A stretch of DNA of 18,874 nucleotides from CAYRML01 sp964425485 (GTDB lineage Bacteria; Bacillota; Dehalobacteriia; UBA4068), in the NCBI GenBank assembly GCA_964425485.1, contig CAYRML010000024.1:1-18874 (forward strand). The letters run 5' to 3'. This document shows, in pieces, positions 1 to 7,526 of this stretch. Position numbers and translations under genes: made by a program. The notes beneath the pieces were generated by a model. The model ran no database searches. It was not told the origin of the DNA and worked only from the letters and a program-made list of their open reading frames with translations. Numbering within the stretch: the first letter of the stretch is position 1; every line of letters starts with the position of its first letter.

Positions 1-45
1 CCCCAAAAGCAAGATTTGCATAGTCGCTTGCACCGCTTTTCTCAT
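1..45 (-). CDS. N-terminus of an unidentified leftward gene (partial)
   Basis: An ATG at 45-43 on the minus strand follows an AAAGGAG ribosome binding site and opens a frame that runs off the left edge. The 15 visible residues read MRKAVQATMQILLLG: a basic start followed by a hydrophobic stretch, compatible with a signal peptide or membrane anchor. The family cannot be recognised from so little. The gene is divergent from the Crp/Fnr regulator and shares its control region, so it is a likely target of that regulator. Confidence 0.55.
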   Translation of the reverse strand, partial: MRKAVQATMQILLLG

Positions 46-97
46 AGACAGCACTCCTTTTCATACTTGGATAAACAGCCTTTAACCTTAGAAAATT

Positions 98-139
98 TTG
101 ACAAGGTCCATTTAAAAAAGTACTTTTTTATATTATACT
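98..139 (+). promoter_or_regulatory. Predicted promoter of the Crp/Fnr gene
   Basis: TTGACA at 98-103 is followed after 17 bp by the weak -10 TACTTT (121-126). A better -10, TATACT (134-139), has only a poor -35 (TTTAAA, 111-116). Either start would put the 159-174 palindrome just downstream of transcription initiation, where bound regulator could repress its own gene. Confidence 0.35.
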
Positions 140-174
140 AAAGAAAAATGTAGTAAGAAGTAACCATGGTTACT
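132..174 (-). promoter_or_regulatory. Predicted leftward promoter with operator centred at -41.5
   Basis: On the minus strand a perfect TATAAT lies at 137-132, which puts the start of transcription near 125. There is no good -35 hexamer. Instead the perfect palindrome AGTAACCATGGTTACT (159-174) is centred at 166.5, which is 41.5 bp upstream of that start. This is the classic class II activator position for Crp/Fnr proteins. The promoter would drive the gene at 45-1. The geometry is read from sequence; activation is inferred. Confidence 0.5.
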
Positions 175-207
175 CTTGCAAAAAAATCATAGTTTGGAGG
201 TAGACAT

Positions 208-885
208 ATGGCTATTGATATAGAGTGCTATCTTATGGCCTTGCAGAAATCACCCCTTTTTGCCGATTTTGAACAAGAGGAGTTGAAACAGCTGCTAAAC
301 CTCATAAAATATAAAATCAAAAAATACGACAAAGATCAGATCATTCACCTGAAAAACGAAATCTGCCAGGCCATGGATATCATTCTGAGCGGCCGTGTGA
401 CCGTGCAAAATATCGAGGAAAACGGTAATATCCTGACTATCAACGAATTTGCAGCTGGCGACATCATCGCTGCCAACCTAATCTTCTCCACAAAAAATAG
501 CTATCCCATGACTGTGACCGCCTCCTGCCAGACCATTATTTTGCATGTACAAAAAGAGTCCGTGCTCAGACTTTGCCACAGCAGCCAAATCTTTATGATG
601 GCTCTTTTTCAAGAAATCTCTAACAAAACACTGATTTTCAGTAGCAAAATAAACTCAATCTCACTAAAAACCATCAGACAAAACATAATCGAGTTTATAA
701 AAGATGAATACCGTGTGCAAAACAACACTGTCATCAAATTAGATATGACAAAAAAAGACCTGGCCGAAAGAATGGGGATCCAAAGGCCATCCCTGAGCAG
801 GGAGTTGCATAAAATGCGGCAAGAGGGGCTGTTAACCTTTGATACTCACACTATCACCATCCTTGATAAAAAGATGATTGAATAA
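208..885 (+). CDS. Crp/Fnr family transcriptional regulator
   Basis: This 225-residue protein has the two-domain Crp/Fnr layout. Residues 15-120 form a cyclic-nucleotide-binding-type beta roll (an SGRVTVQ strand near 61-67 and a FAAGD turn at 81-85). A long dimerisation helix follows, then a winged helix-turn-helix at about 180-216 whose recognition segment reads IQRPSLSRELHKM. The Cys residues at 6, 53, 107 and 123 are not arranged as the N-terminal Fe-S cluster of FNR, so the effector is unknown. The start is supported by GGAGG 7 bp upstream. A perfect palindrome sits between the promoter and the ribosome binding site, suggesting autoregulation. The half-site, AGTAACC, differs from both the TGTGA (Crp) and TTGAT (Fnr) half-sites. 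The length is normal for the family. Confidence 0.9.
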   Translation: MAIDIECYLMALQKSPLFADFEQEELKQLLNLIKYKIKKYDKDQIIHLKNEICQAMDIILSGRVTVQNIEENGNILTINEFAAGDIIAANLIFSTKNSYPMTVTASCQTIILHVQKESVLRLCHSSQIFMMALFQEISNKTLIFSSKINSISLKTIRQNIIEFIKDEYRVQNNTVIKLDMTKKDLAERMGIQRPSLSRELHKMRQEGLLTFDTHTITILDKKMIE

Positions 886-921
886 ATAATATAAAACTAA
901 GATAAAAAAACCAATCAAAAA

Positions 922-964
922 ACCGCAAGGTCGGCTCATAAAGCTAACCTTGCGGTAGTTTATT
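922..964. terminator. Bidirectional rho-independent terminator
   Basis: A perfect 10-bp stem (ACCGCAAGGT at 922-931 with ACCTTGCGGT at 947-956) is followed by a T-rich run on the plus strand and, on the minus strand, by TTTTTTGATTGGTTTTTTT. It sits between the convergent regulator gene (ends 885) and the S41 peptidase gene (ends 1063) and can stop both transcripts. Confidence 0.85.
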
Positions 965-1062
965 TCTTCATCCACTATCATCAGTTTCTTTTCATCATAA
1001 TTTTTTGCATCATTATACAAGAAAAGGACTCATCTTTGTTAAAGTTTTTAGTCTCTCTTTCA

Positions 1063-2592
1063 CTATTGACTACTTTCGGATATTAAAACCTGGAGCGCTT
1101 TCTCCAATTCCACATCCTCTCCATTGGTAATCCGTATAGCATTTTGCGCGGTGATCGGAATTTTTATCGACGGGCTAACCCCACCAACTTGATCACGGCT
1201 ATCCAATTGAATTTTTTTGTTCTCATCAAGTGATTGTCCGGACGGCCATCGGACTGTAAGTCCCCCAGGCATTAAGGCTTCGGCACCGGATAATCCAAAG
1301 GAACCGTTTGTTCCATAATAGCCTAAGGTGTCACCGTTTGGAAGATTGCGAATACCCATTGCTATCCCTTCGCCCGAACTGATGCATTTCGTATTAATCA
1401 AAGCTATTATCCGGCCTCTATATATATGTTCTGCCGGATTTATGTATAAAGCCCACAAACCCGTTTTAGCGTCCGCCATTAGAATCTCGCGCTGACCTGT
1501 TTCTGGATTATATGCGTTTTGGTATTCATAAAATGTTTTTTCAGAGTAAAACGAACCCAGAATATCTGCCGCCATTTCATCCAGACCGCCCAAATTATTG
1601 CGTAGGTCAAGAATGATCCCATTTGATTTTGCGTCTATGGCATCTTGTACATATTTACGAAGCAATTCCAAGGTTGGTGAGGATTTACCGTTCTGCTGCA
1701 GGTCGGCATCAAACTCGCCCCATATCTTAATATAGATGATATTTCCCTCCAGTGTCTTCTTCTCCACCATGGCCTCAGGCATAGGGCTAGTATTCTCGAT
1801 CTCCAGGATGGCATCCCTTAACCTGTCGGAAACCACTGCATCCGGATAACTTTTCTTCATGGATTCCTTTTTATCATCATAGGCTGTAAGTAATACTTCC
1901 CTGGGTTTTATTTCTCCTTCGTTGATTAATGAAACTTTAATTTCGGTTGCAATTGGTGCACGGACAAGATATTGTGTTTGCTTTAGTATAAGATCTTCTT
2001 TTGTAGCCGAATTGTTTGCAAATACGGTAGATACCTGGGTAACAGCTTCGCGCACATCGACTCCATTCCATTTCAAAAGTTCGGCCCCGGTTCTGATTCC
2101 TTGAGCCCACGCAGGACCGGCTTCATCCACCCATGAGATTATAATCTTGTTATCCTCAAGCCTAGCTATTGAAAAACCCAATCCGCCACCTATATATTTG
2201 TCATCAATATCCCTTAAATTGGTACAACCCACATGACCATCGGGGATCTCATGCAGATAACTTCTAAGTGCAATATAATATGCATCAAAGTCATCTTTAT
2301 CCTGCGCAGCCTTAATTTTCAATGAGTATTCATTATATAAATTTTTCCACTCCATTTTTTTCCAATCAGTAAAAGCATATTCCTTTGATATTCTGTTATG
2401 TAATTTACTAAAGGCTTCTGTCCACGAGAGTGTACTATAATCGCTCTTTTGCAGATCGGGCTTTGGCAAAAAGTTTAATATTAAAACAATCACAACTGCC
2501 AAGACTATAACCGATAATAATATAAGAACTTTTCTTTTTTTCTTTATGGGCTTATGAGCCAAAATAGGCATGATTTTTCCCTTTCTTTTCAT
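1063..2592 (-). CDS. Membrane-anchored S41 family peptidase with PDZ domain
   Basis: This 509-residue protein has a basic N-terminus and one membrane segment (about 22-42), so the rest should lie outside the membrane. A PDZ-like region spans about 132-225 (GGGLGFSI, then GIRTGAELLKWNG). The tail-specific-protease core follows, with DLRNNLGG (329-336) and the Ser-Ser-Gly-Glu motif at 405-408, which is the expected site of the nucleophilic Ser. The GYYGTNGSFG segment (425-433) is where these enzymes normally place the catalytic Lys, and no obvious Lys is present there, so the dyad or tetrad needs checking. The ATG at 2592 has only a weak ribosome binding site. The eighth codon, ATG at 2571, is preceded by GAAAGGG at good spacing and may be the true start. 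It is probably monocistronic, ending at the 922-964 terminator. Confidence 0.85.
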   Translation of the reverse strand: MKRKGKIMPILAHKPIKKKRKVLILLSVIVLAVVIVLILNFLPKPDLQKSDYSTLSWTEAFSKLHNRISKEYAFTDWKKMEWKNLYNEYSLKIKAAQDKDDFDAYYIALRSYLHEIPDGHVGCTNLRDIDDKYIGGGLGFSIARLEDNKIIISWVDEAGPAWAQGIRTGAELLKWNGVDVREAVTQVSTVFANNSATKEDLILKQTQYLVRAPIATEIKVSLINEGEIKPREVLLTAYDDKKESMKKSYPDAVVSDRLRDAILEIENTSPMPEAMVEKKTLEGNIIYIKIWGEFDADLQQNGKSSPTLELLRKYVQDAIDAKSNGIILDLRNNLGGLDEMAADILGSFYSEKTFYEYQNAYNPETGQREILMADAKTGLWALYINPAEHIYRGRIIALINTKCISSGEGIAMGIRNLPNGDTLGYYGTNGSFGLSGAEALMPGGLTVRWPSGQSLDENKKIQLDSRDQVGGVSPSIKIPITAQNAIRITNGEDVELEKALQVLISESSQ

Positions 2593-2905
2593 ATATTGCC
2601 TAAATCATTTATCGTGCCTGTGGTATAGCACTTATATGCTGCTAGCTCTTGCTTAAGTTTTGTTAAGAATATTAACATATCATGTGAATTTCTTTTAATT
2701 ATCCTTTGGATTTCCGGCATAAGCTTTTCGGCTGCAGCAAGCCGTTGTTCGTCTTTGGCCAGAATAATTTTCTAATTATATTATACATTCACTATAATTT
2801 TTGTCTATATATTTGTATGAATATGTACACAGATATTCTCATATTATCTTTAACCTGTCTAAACATCAAAAACATCTATTTGTACTTTCCAGGCATCCAT
2901 ACAAT

Positions 2906-2942
2906 AAAGAGTAAAACATATTTAATATATGTTTTACTCTTT
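2906..2942. terminator. Perfect 16-bp AT-rich hairpin, terminator-like
   Basis: Arms at 2906-2921 and 2927-2942 pair perfectly around a 5-nt loop. No clear U-run follows on either strand and no gene ends nearby, so a terminator role is only a guess. It may be a remnant of a lost gene or of a small repeat element. Confidence 0.35.
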
Positions 2943-3060
2943 CATTATTCTGGCAAAGAACAGCTTTAACTAGAGACACAAGCACATATTTTGATCTACT
3001 TATTCCTGGACTGTATAAAAATTAAAAATATATGCAAAAGCGTATAATACATGAAAAAAT

Positions 3061-3085
3061 TAGTTAATATTTATAATATTAACTA
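3061..3085. promoter_or_regulatory. 11-bp inverted repeat upstream of MFS gene
   Basis: TAGTTAATATT (3061-3071) and its exact reverse complement (3075-3085) are separated by 3 bp. The site lies about 190 bp upstream of the permease start and has the form of a dimeric repressor operator. The sequence is AT-rich, so chance is possible. Confidence 0.3.
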
Positions 3086-3270
3086 TTTGCTAACAGTATA
3101 TTATTTCAGTACATGTAATAAATCCCAGATATGAATAAATGTATAGATTCATAAACAAAGTTCTTAGAGACAGGTTTTTACAAGACTCTGATTGACAGTG
3201 TGCTACAATAACAGTTAAAAAGTGGTTGCTATGTACGCATAAAATGTTTTTTACAAAGGAAGTGCTTTTT

Positions 3271-4509
3271 ATGTCATCACTTAAACCCTTGACTTTTAAA
3301 CATACGCGAATCTCCTGCAATGTGGGAAGCTTCGCCCAAGGGTTAAGTATGAATCTTACCCCTTTTTTGTTTGTTCCGCTCAAATCCCTTTATGGTATTA
3401 GTTATACAGAACTGGGATTTTTGGTTCTGGTAAATTTTATAGCCCAATTCGTAGCAGATATGAATTTTGGCTATTTGGTTAATAAATATGGTTATCGTTT
3501 GTTTTGCATTCTTTCACAGTTGGCTATTACTATAGGCTTGGTGCTTTTTGCGCTGGCACCTTGGATCGCACCAAATGCTATCTATCCCCTGCTGGTAGTG
3601 AGTACGATAATCTTCTCCTCGGCTATTGGCCTCAACGAAGTGATCCTAGCCCCCGTAATCAACACAATCCCCACTCAAAAAAAAGGCTCCAACCTCTCTT
3701 TTATGCATGCCTGCTTTGCAGGAGGGATTTTCTCTGCGGCACTGTTCACAACCTTATTTCTGTATTTTTTCGGTAATGAGATGTGGTTTGTAATTGTCAT
3801 CTTATGGTCGCTGATACCCCTTTTCAATAGTTTATTGTTTATCAAAGTCCCCCTGCCGGAAATCACGCCTGAGAGTAAAAGGATGAAATTAGGCTCGCTA
3901 TTGCGCCACCCTGTATTCATAATCAGCTTTTTTGCCATTTTCTTCGGCGGAGCAACTGAACTATTGATCGTACAGTGGGGCTCCTCCTACTTAGAAAAAG
4001 GCATTGGTTTGGCTAAAACTGTGGGTGATGTAGGCGGTCTTTGCTCACTAGCCGCAATGCTGCTTGTGGGCCGCATCATCTTTGCTAAAGCCGGTAATAA
4101 ACTTAATTTAAATAATCTGATGATTGGCGGTTCTTTAGCCTGTATCATTTGTTATGTCATTCTGGCGGCAACACCTTATACCTGGTTGGTGTTTTTAGCA
4201 TTTGCTCTGATCGGCCTATTCTCTTGTATGCTGTGGACGGGAACACTATTGGTAGCATCTAACCATCTGCCTTATACGGGAGTAATCATATATGCACTAC
4301 TGGCGGGCGGAGGGGACTTAGGAACGGCCATCACGGGGCAATTGGTGGGCTGGCTATCGGACTTTTTCGCCTTGCGGTTACCTACTGGGCTTGCTCTTAC
4401 GGCGGAGCAATACGGTCTGCGCATGGCTATTGCTATCGCTATTATTGTGCCTATTCTTTCAATGATTTTTCAAATGATACTAAAAAAACTGGCCCCTTAC
4501 AAAAAATAA
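3271..4509 (+). CDS. MFS transporter (12 membrane segments)
   Basis: The 412-residue product has about 12 hydrophobic segments in two halves with a central cytoplasmic loop (near VPLPEITPESKRMKLG), as in major facilitator superfamily permeases. The segment after the second membrane helix, NFGYLVNKYGYR, resembles the family's loop 2-3 motif (G-x-L-x-D-R/K-x-G-R-R). The second half (GGATELLIVQWGSSYL, then GGGDLGTAITGQLVGWLSD) resembles the fucose/sugar-permease-like branch, but the substrate cannot be named. I chose ATG 3271 because AAAGGAAG lies 8 bp upstream. A TTG at 3226 in the same frame would add 15 residues without a ribosome binding site. The gene stands alone and ends at a hairpin terminator. 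Confidence 0.85.
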   Translation: MSSLKPLTFKHTRISCNVGSFAQGLSMNLTPFLFVPLKSLYGISYTELGFLVLVNFIAQFVADMNFGYLVNKYGYRLFCILSQLAITIGLVLFALAPWIAPNAIYPLLVVSTIIFSSAIGLNEVILAPVINTIPTQKKGSNLSFMHACFAGGIFSAALFTTLFLYFFGNEMWFVIVILWSLIPLFNSLLFIKVPLPEITPESKRMKLGSLLRHPVFIISFFAIFFGGATELLIVQWGSSYLEKGIGLAKTVGDVGGLCSLAAMLLVGRIIFAKAGNKLNLNNLMIGGSLACIICYVILAATPYTWLVFLAFALIGLFSCMLWTGTLLVASNHLPYTGVIIYALLAGGGDLGTAITGQLVGWLSDFFALRLPTGLALTAEQYGLRMAIAIAIIVPILSMIFQMILKKLAPYKK

Positions 4510-4546
4510 ATAAGCTAGTAATGCAAAGTCTTTAATAGGTTGTACC

Positions 4547-4586
4547 ATAAAATAACAGATACCAGTATCTGTTATTTTATTTTATT
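4547..4586 (+). terminator. Terminator of the MFS gene
   Basis: A 16-bp inverted repeat (4547-4562 with 4565-4580) is followed by a T-rich tail (TTTTATT). It lies 38 bp after the permease stop codon. Confidence 0.75.
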
Positions 4587-4765
4587 CAACTTTGATAATA
4601 TTTAGATTTAGTTAATCCGCCATTGTCAACATCAATATGGCTATTTCAATAAAATATATCAATTGTATGAAACATCATGCCAATATCAATCCAATATCCG
4701 CATTATACCGTAGCTATCTTATACTATATAATTATTAGACTTAGTATGTATCTATATAAATCCAA

Positions 4766-5503
4766 CTATATAAAAATTATTAGCATTACTGTAATAATCA
4801 TTAAAATTCCAAAGATAGATTTATCACTTTTTTTAAGTTGCAATCGTCTTAAATAGGTTCGCTGGGGATAAGCTCGAAAAGCTCTGGCTTCCATAGCTAC
4901 AGCCATTGCTTTGCTACGATACAAAGCACAAGCTAATATTGGAATACAAATATGTAGATATGTTTTTATCTTTTGCCTTAAAGAGGCTTTTTTTATCTCA
5001 CAGCCACGTAACTGCACCGCATAGAAAACATTTAGCCCCTCTTCACGCAAGATAGGTAAAAAGTGTACAGATGCCATAATCATAAAGGCGATCTCATAAG
5101 GTATCTTCATCTGAACCAAAGCTAAAAGATAATCCCTTACCTCACTTGTAAGCATAATCAAAGCTGAAAAAACCAAGATCAATAAGCGTAAGCATAATAT
5201 GCTAGCAAACGTAATACCGCCCGTTGTGATCAAGGTTTGTCCGCTTATCAGCAACCAAGGTTCTCCACCCCTGATAAAGATTGATTGTATGATAAACAAA
5301 GAAATAATCAACCCTATAATACCTCTAAATTGCCGAAAAACACGCGATAACTCTACCCCACCTAACAACAGTAGCACGCAAGTAAAAGCCAAAAGATATA
5401 GCAAAAACAATGGCTCAGACCATACCATAGCAAGAGTAGATAAACAAGCCATAAGCATTAGCTTGCAACGTGGATCACAACTTGCCAAAGAAAAGGTTTT
5501 CAA
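4766..5503 (-). CDS. ecfT: ECF transporter transmembrane component EcfT
   Basis: This is the integral-membrane scaffold of an energy-coupling-factor importer, joining the two ATPases to the S component. The 245-residue protein has several hydrophobic segments and, in its cytoplasmic part, the two conserved coupling-helix signatures: Q-L-R-G at 164-167 and M-E-A-R-A-F-R-A at 204-211, which dock into the ATPases. The start is a TTG (5503-5501) backed by a strong AAGGAGG 7 bp upstream; no ATG competes. A small perfect hairpin (5520-5533) lies directly before the ribosome binding site. It is the last gene of the leftward ECF operon, 72 bp after the second ATPase. The length is typical of CbiQ/EcfT proteins. 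Confidence 0.9.
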   Translation of the reverse strand: MKTFSLASCDPRCKLMLMACLSTLAMVWSEPLFLLYLLAFTCVLLLLGGVELSRVFRQFRGIIGLIISLFIIQSIFIRGGEPWLLISGQTLITTGGITFASILCLRLLILVFSALIMLTSEVRDYLLALVQMKIPYEIAFMIMASVHFLPILREEGLNVFYAVQLRGCEIKKASLRQKIKTYLHICIPILACALYRSKAMAVAMEARAFRAYPQRTYLRRLQLKKSDKSIFGILMIITVMLIIFI

Positions 5504-5519
5504 TAAACAACCTCCTTAA

Positions 5520-5533
5520 GCAGGATAACCTGC
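5520..5533 (-). other. Small hairpin abutting the ecfT ribosome binding site
   Basis: GCAGG and CCTGC form a 5-bp stem with a 4-nt loop immediately upstream of AAGGAGG in the 72-bp ecfA-ecfT gap. It could tune ecfT translation or mark an RNA-processing point. It is too short to act as a terminator. Confidence 0.35.
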
Positions 5534-5575
5534 CACCCTAAATTTCTTTTAACAAGGGATTTAGTAATCTTATCT

Positions 5576-6220
5576 CTATCCTTCAGGCATTATAATTTTC
5601 CGTTGGCAATATCTGGCAATGAACTCATCATCATGACTTATCACAATAATACCACAACCAAACTCAAAGCATAATTTTTGCAGATGTTCACCCAGTAGGT
5701 GGCAGCGAAAAACATCCAAATGTGCTGTCGGCTCATCCAGCAACAAATATCGCGGCTTCATAGCCAGCACAGCAGCAAGCAGCAAGCGTTGCTTTTCACC
5801 TTGGCTCAAATGAAACGGAAAGTTCTCCCGATGCCGATCGAGCTGAAAGTATTGCAAATAATAATCCACCCGCTCCACAATTTCCTGCTCACATAAGCCA
5901 AGATTGTGCAAGCCGTAAGCTATTTCCTCATATACAGATGTACAAAAAAGCTGTTGCGCTGGATTTTGCATTACATAGCCCACAGATCTACCGACCTGTG
6001 CTAGACTCATGCCCTCAATATTTTGCCCATCCAGGAGAATTCGGCCCCGCTGCGGTCGAAGAATACCCAGTAACAGTTTGGCTAATGTAGTCTTGCCAGA
6101 GCCATTAGAACCCGTTAAGGCTGTCAGCTCACCAGGCAAAAAGGCTGCAGAAAAATCATTCAAGATCGCTTTTTTGCCTTTGGGATATATAAAATCAAGA
6201 TTTGCAGCCACCAAAGCCAC
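5576..6220 (-). CDS. ECF transporter ATPase (second copy, EcfA')
   Basis: This 214-residue ABC ATPase powers the ECF importer as one half of the EcfA/EcfA' pair. Visible motifs are Walker A GSNGSGKT (37-44), Q-loop MQNPAQQLF (Gln 85), signature LSQGEKQR (138-145), Walker B YLLLDEP with D-loop AHLD (158-169) and switch His 196 in ISHDD. All catalytic positions are present. It is shorter than the usual 270-280 residues of EcfA proteins and lacks a C-terminal extension. The start is GTG 6220 with AAAGG about 10 bp upstream. It lies 41 bp after the first ATPase in the same operon. Confidence 0.88.
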   Translation of the reverse strand: MALVAANLDFIYPKGKKAILNDFSAAFLPGELTALTGSNGSGKTTLAKLLLGILRPQRGRILLDGQNIEGMSLAQVGRSVGYVMQNPAQQLFCTSVYEEIAYGLHNLGLCEQEIVERVDYYLQYFQLDRHRENFPFHLSQGEKQRLLLAAVLAMKPRYLLLDEPTAHLDVFRCHLLGEHLQKLCFEFGCGIIVISHDDEFIARYCQRKIIMPEG

Positions 6221-6261
6221 CAGCTCACCGCCTTTGTCTATATAGTTACAGTAATTTATAA

Positions 6262-7008
6262 TTACTCTTGCTCTCTCAAAAGATTCAGCCGGCTTAAAAA
6301 AGCTTTGTCATAAAAAATATCGGCTGGTCTGCCGCAGCGCACCAATCTACCTTCAGCCATCACCAGCCAGTAATCAGCAAAGAAAGCCATATGCAAATTA
6401 TGTTCTACCATGACAACTGTACGACCCTCCCTTACAAGATTTCTGATAGCCTCCTCGACCAATAGCTTGCCCTGTTGATCAAGATGGCTCATTGGTTCGT
6501 CCAAAACCAATATCTGCGTATCAAGAGTCAGCACAGAACCGATGGCTAGTAAACGTTTTTGACCGCCGGAAAGTTCATGCGGACTTGTCAGGCGCAATGG
6601 CTCAAAGCGCAGCCATTGCAGCACCCGCTCCACCCTCTTTTTGATCTCCTCAGGAGGCAGACAAAGATTCTCCGGAGCAAAGGCCAGCTCATCCTCAACC
6701 GTGGTAGTGACAAGCTGCAAATCAGGGTTTTGCATGACTAATCCAATTTTTTTAGCCAGTATGGCTAGGGGTATGCCGCTGATATCCTCTCCATCAATCA
6801 ATATCTCCCCATACAACTCACCGCCCAGCACCTGAGGTATTATGCCGCACAGGCATTGGCACAATGTACTTTTACCGCATCCGGAAAGACCGATGATTGC
6901 CGTAAGAGATCCTCGAAGCAAAGAAAAATTCAATCCATGCAATATCTTATCACCATCGTCATATGTATATGAGAGATTTCTAACTTGTATTGCATAACGA
7001 TCATCCAT
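6262..7008 (-). CDS. ECF transporter ATPase (first copy, EcfA)
   Basis: This 248-residue ABC ATPase is the partner of the 5576-6220 protein. Motifs are Walker A GLSGCGKST (40-48), Q-loop MQNPDLQLV (Gln 93), signature LSGGQKR (146-152), Walker B ILVLDEP with D-loop SHLD (166-177) and switch His 203 in VEHN. The QNPD motif of the Q-loop region is characteristic of ECF/CbiO ATPases. The ATG at 7008 overlaps the TAA stop of the upstream gene by one base (TAATG), indicating translational coupling and tying the anchored sulfite-oxidase-fold protein to the transporter. Confidence 0.9.
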   Translation of the reverse strand: MDDRYAIQVRNLSYTYDDGDKILHGLNFSLLRGSLTAIIGLSGCGKSTLCQCLCGIIPQVLGGELYGEILIDGEDISGIPLAILAKKIGLVMQNPDLQLVTTTVEDELAFAPENLCLPPEEIKKRVERVLQWLRFEPLRLTSPHELSGGQKRLLAIGSVLTLDTQILVLDEPMSHLDQQGKLLVEEAIRNLVREGRTVVMVEHNLHMAFFADYWLVMAEGRLVRCGRPADIFYDKAFLSRLNLLREQE

Positions 7009-7526
7009 TACTTGACCTCGATCTCCTTCAAGTATTTGGTGGATCTGTTGCCGAAGGCATCACCTTGGATAATTATTCGCAAAGGCCCTGTGCCGCCCTC
7101 CTCATAACTTCCCAGACTTTTGCCATCCTTGGCATAAACCACAAGGATATTATCAGGCTCAATTACTTCATGAGTGGCAAATACTGAAGCAAATCCATCC
7201 TCTGCTCGAGTGATGAAATTACGCTCACCCGTCAACAAATTAGCGTCTACTGCATTTATCAGGTTATGCAAAGGCACGCCGGTAAAAACGCCGCTCTCAT
7301 CATCATGCTTGGAGGAATTGATACTTTTCTCCACGGAAATCCCCGGCATATCCTTAATTTCCTCCAGAGTGAATGTATGCAGGACCTTACCGCCCTGACT
7401 AAAAGTCAGAGAGGCTGGCGATAAATCGCCACTTGGTCTATTTATTAGAGCCAGAGCTGCTACTATAGCTACCAATGCCACTATGATATAAATAATTACT
7501 TTACTTTTGATTGCAACTTTTGCCAT
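7008..7526 (-). CDS. Membrane-anchored sulfite-oxidase-like-fold protein
   Basis: The 172-residue product has one N-terminal membrane segment (about 10-28) and then a small domain resembling the molybdopterin-binding fold of sulfite oxidases: FTGVPLHNLI (81-90), AEDGFASVF (108-116) and a C-terminal GPLRIIIQGDAFGN (147-160). The Cys that ligates molybdenum in true sulfite oxidases is absent; there is no Cys in the domain, so redox catalysis is unlikely and a binding role is more plausible. I start it at ATG 7526, preceded by GGGAGG at 7 bp, rather than at 7574. That start overlaps the TGA of the phosphatase-like gene by one base. It is one of three proteins of this fold in the operon. The fold assignment is from pattern, not from a search. 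Confidence 0.7.
   Translation of the reverse strand: MAKVAIKSKVIIYIIVALVAIVAALALINRPSGDLSPASLTFSQGGKVLHTFTLEEIKDMPGISVEKSINSSKHDDESGVFTGVPLHNLINAVDANLLTGERNFITRAEDGFASVFATHEVIEPDNILVVYAKDGKSLGSYEEGGTGPLRIIIQGDAFGNRSTKYLKEIEVK

Larger units (their letters stand above)
2593..3270. other. Gene-free AT-rich spacer with two hairpins
   Basis: I see no supportable gene between the S41 peptidase and the MFS permease; the short open frames are low-complexity and lack ribosome binding sites. The stretch holds a 16-bp perfect hairpin (2906-2942), an 11-bp palindrome (3061-3085) and a TTGACA at 3192-3197 that has no convincing -10 partner. Confidence 0.5.

Noticed and set aside
832..1020. 62-codon minus-strand frame
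   Set aside because: It reads through the bidirectional terminator and overlaps the end of the Crp/Fnr gene; no ribosome binding site.
2706..2969. 87-codon plus-strand frame
   Set aside because: Low-complexity Tyr/Ile/Leu composition of AT-rich DNA, no ribosome binding site, and it contains the 16-bp hairpin.
3192..3209. Promoter TTGACA/TACAAT before the MFS gene
   Set aside because: The two hexamers are only 6 bp apart, too close to act as one promoter.
3090..3383. 97-codon minus-strand frame opposite the MFS start
   Set aside because: Antisense shadow of the permease gene with no start signal.
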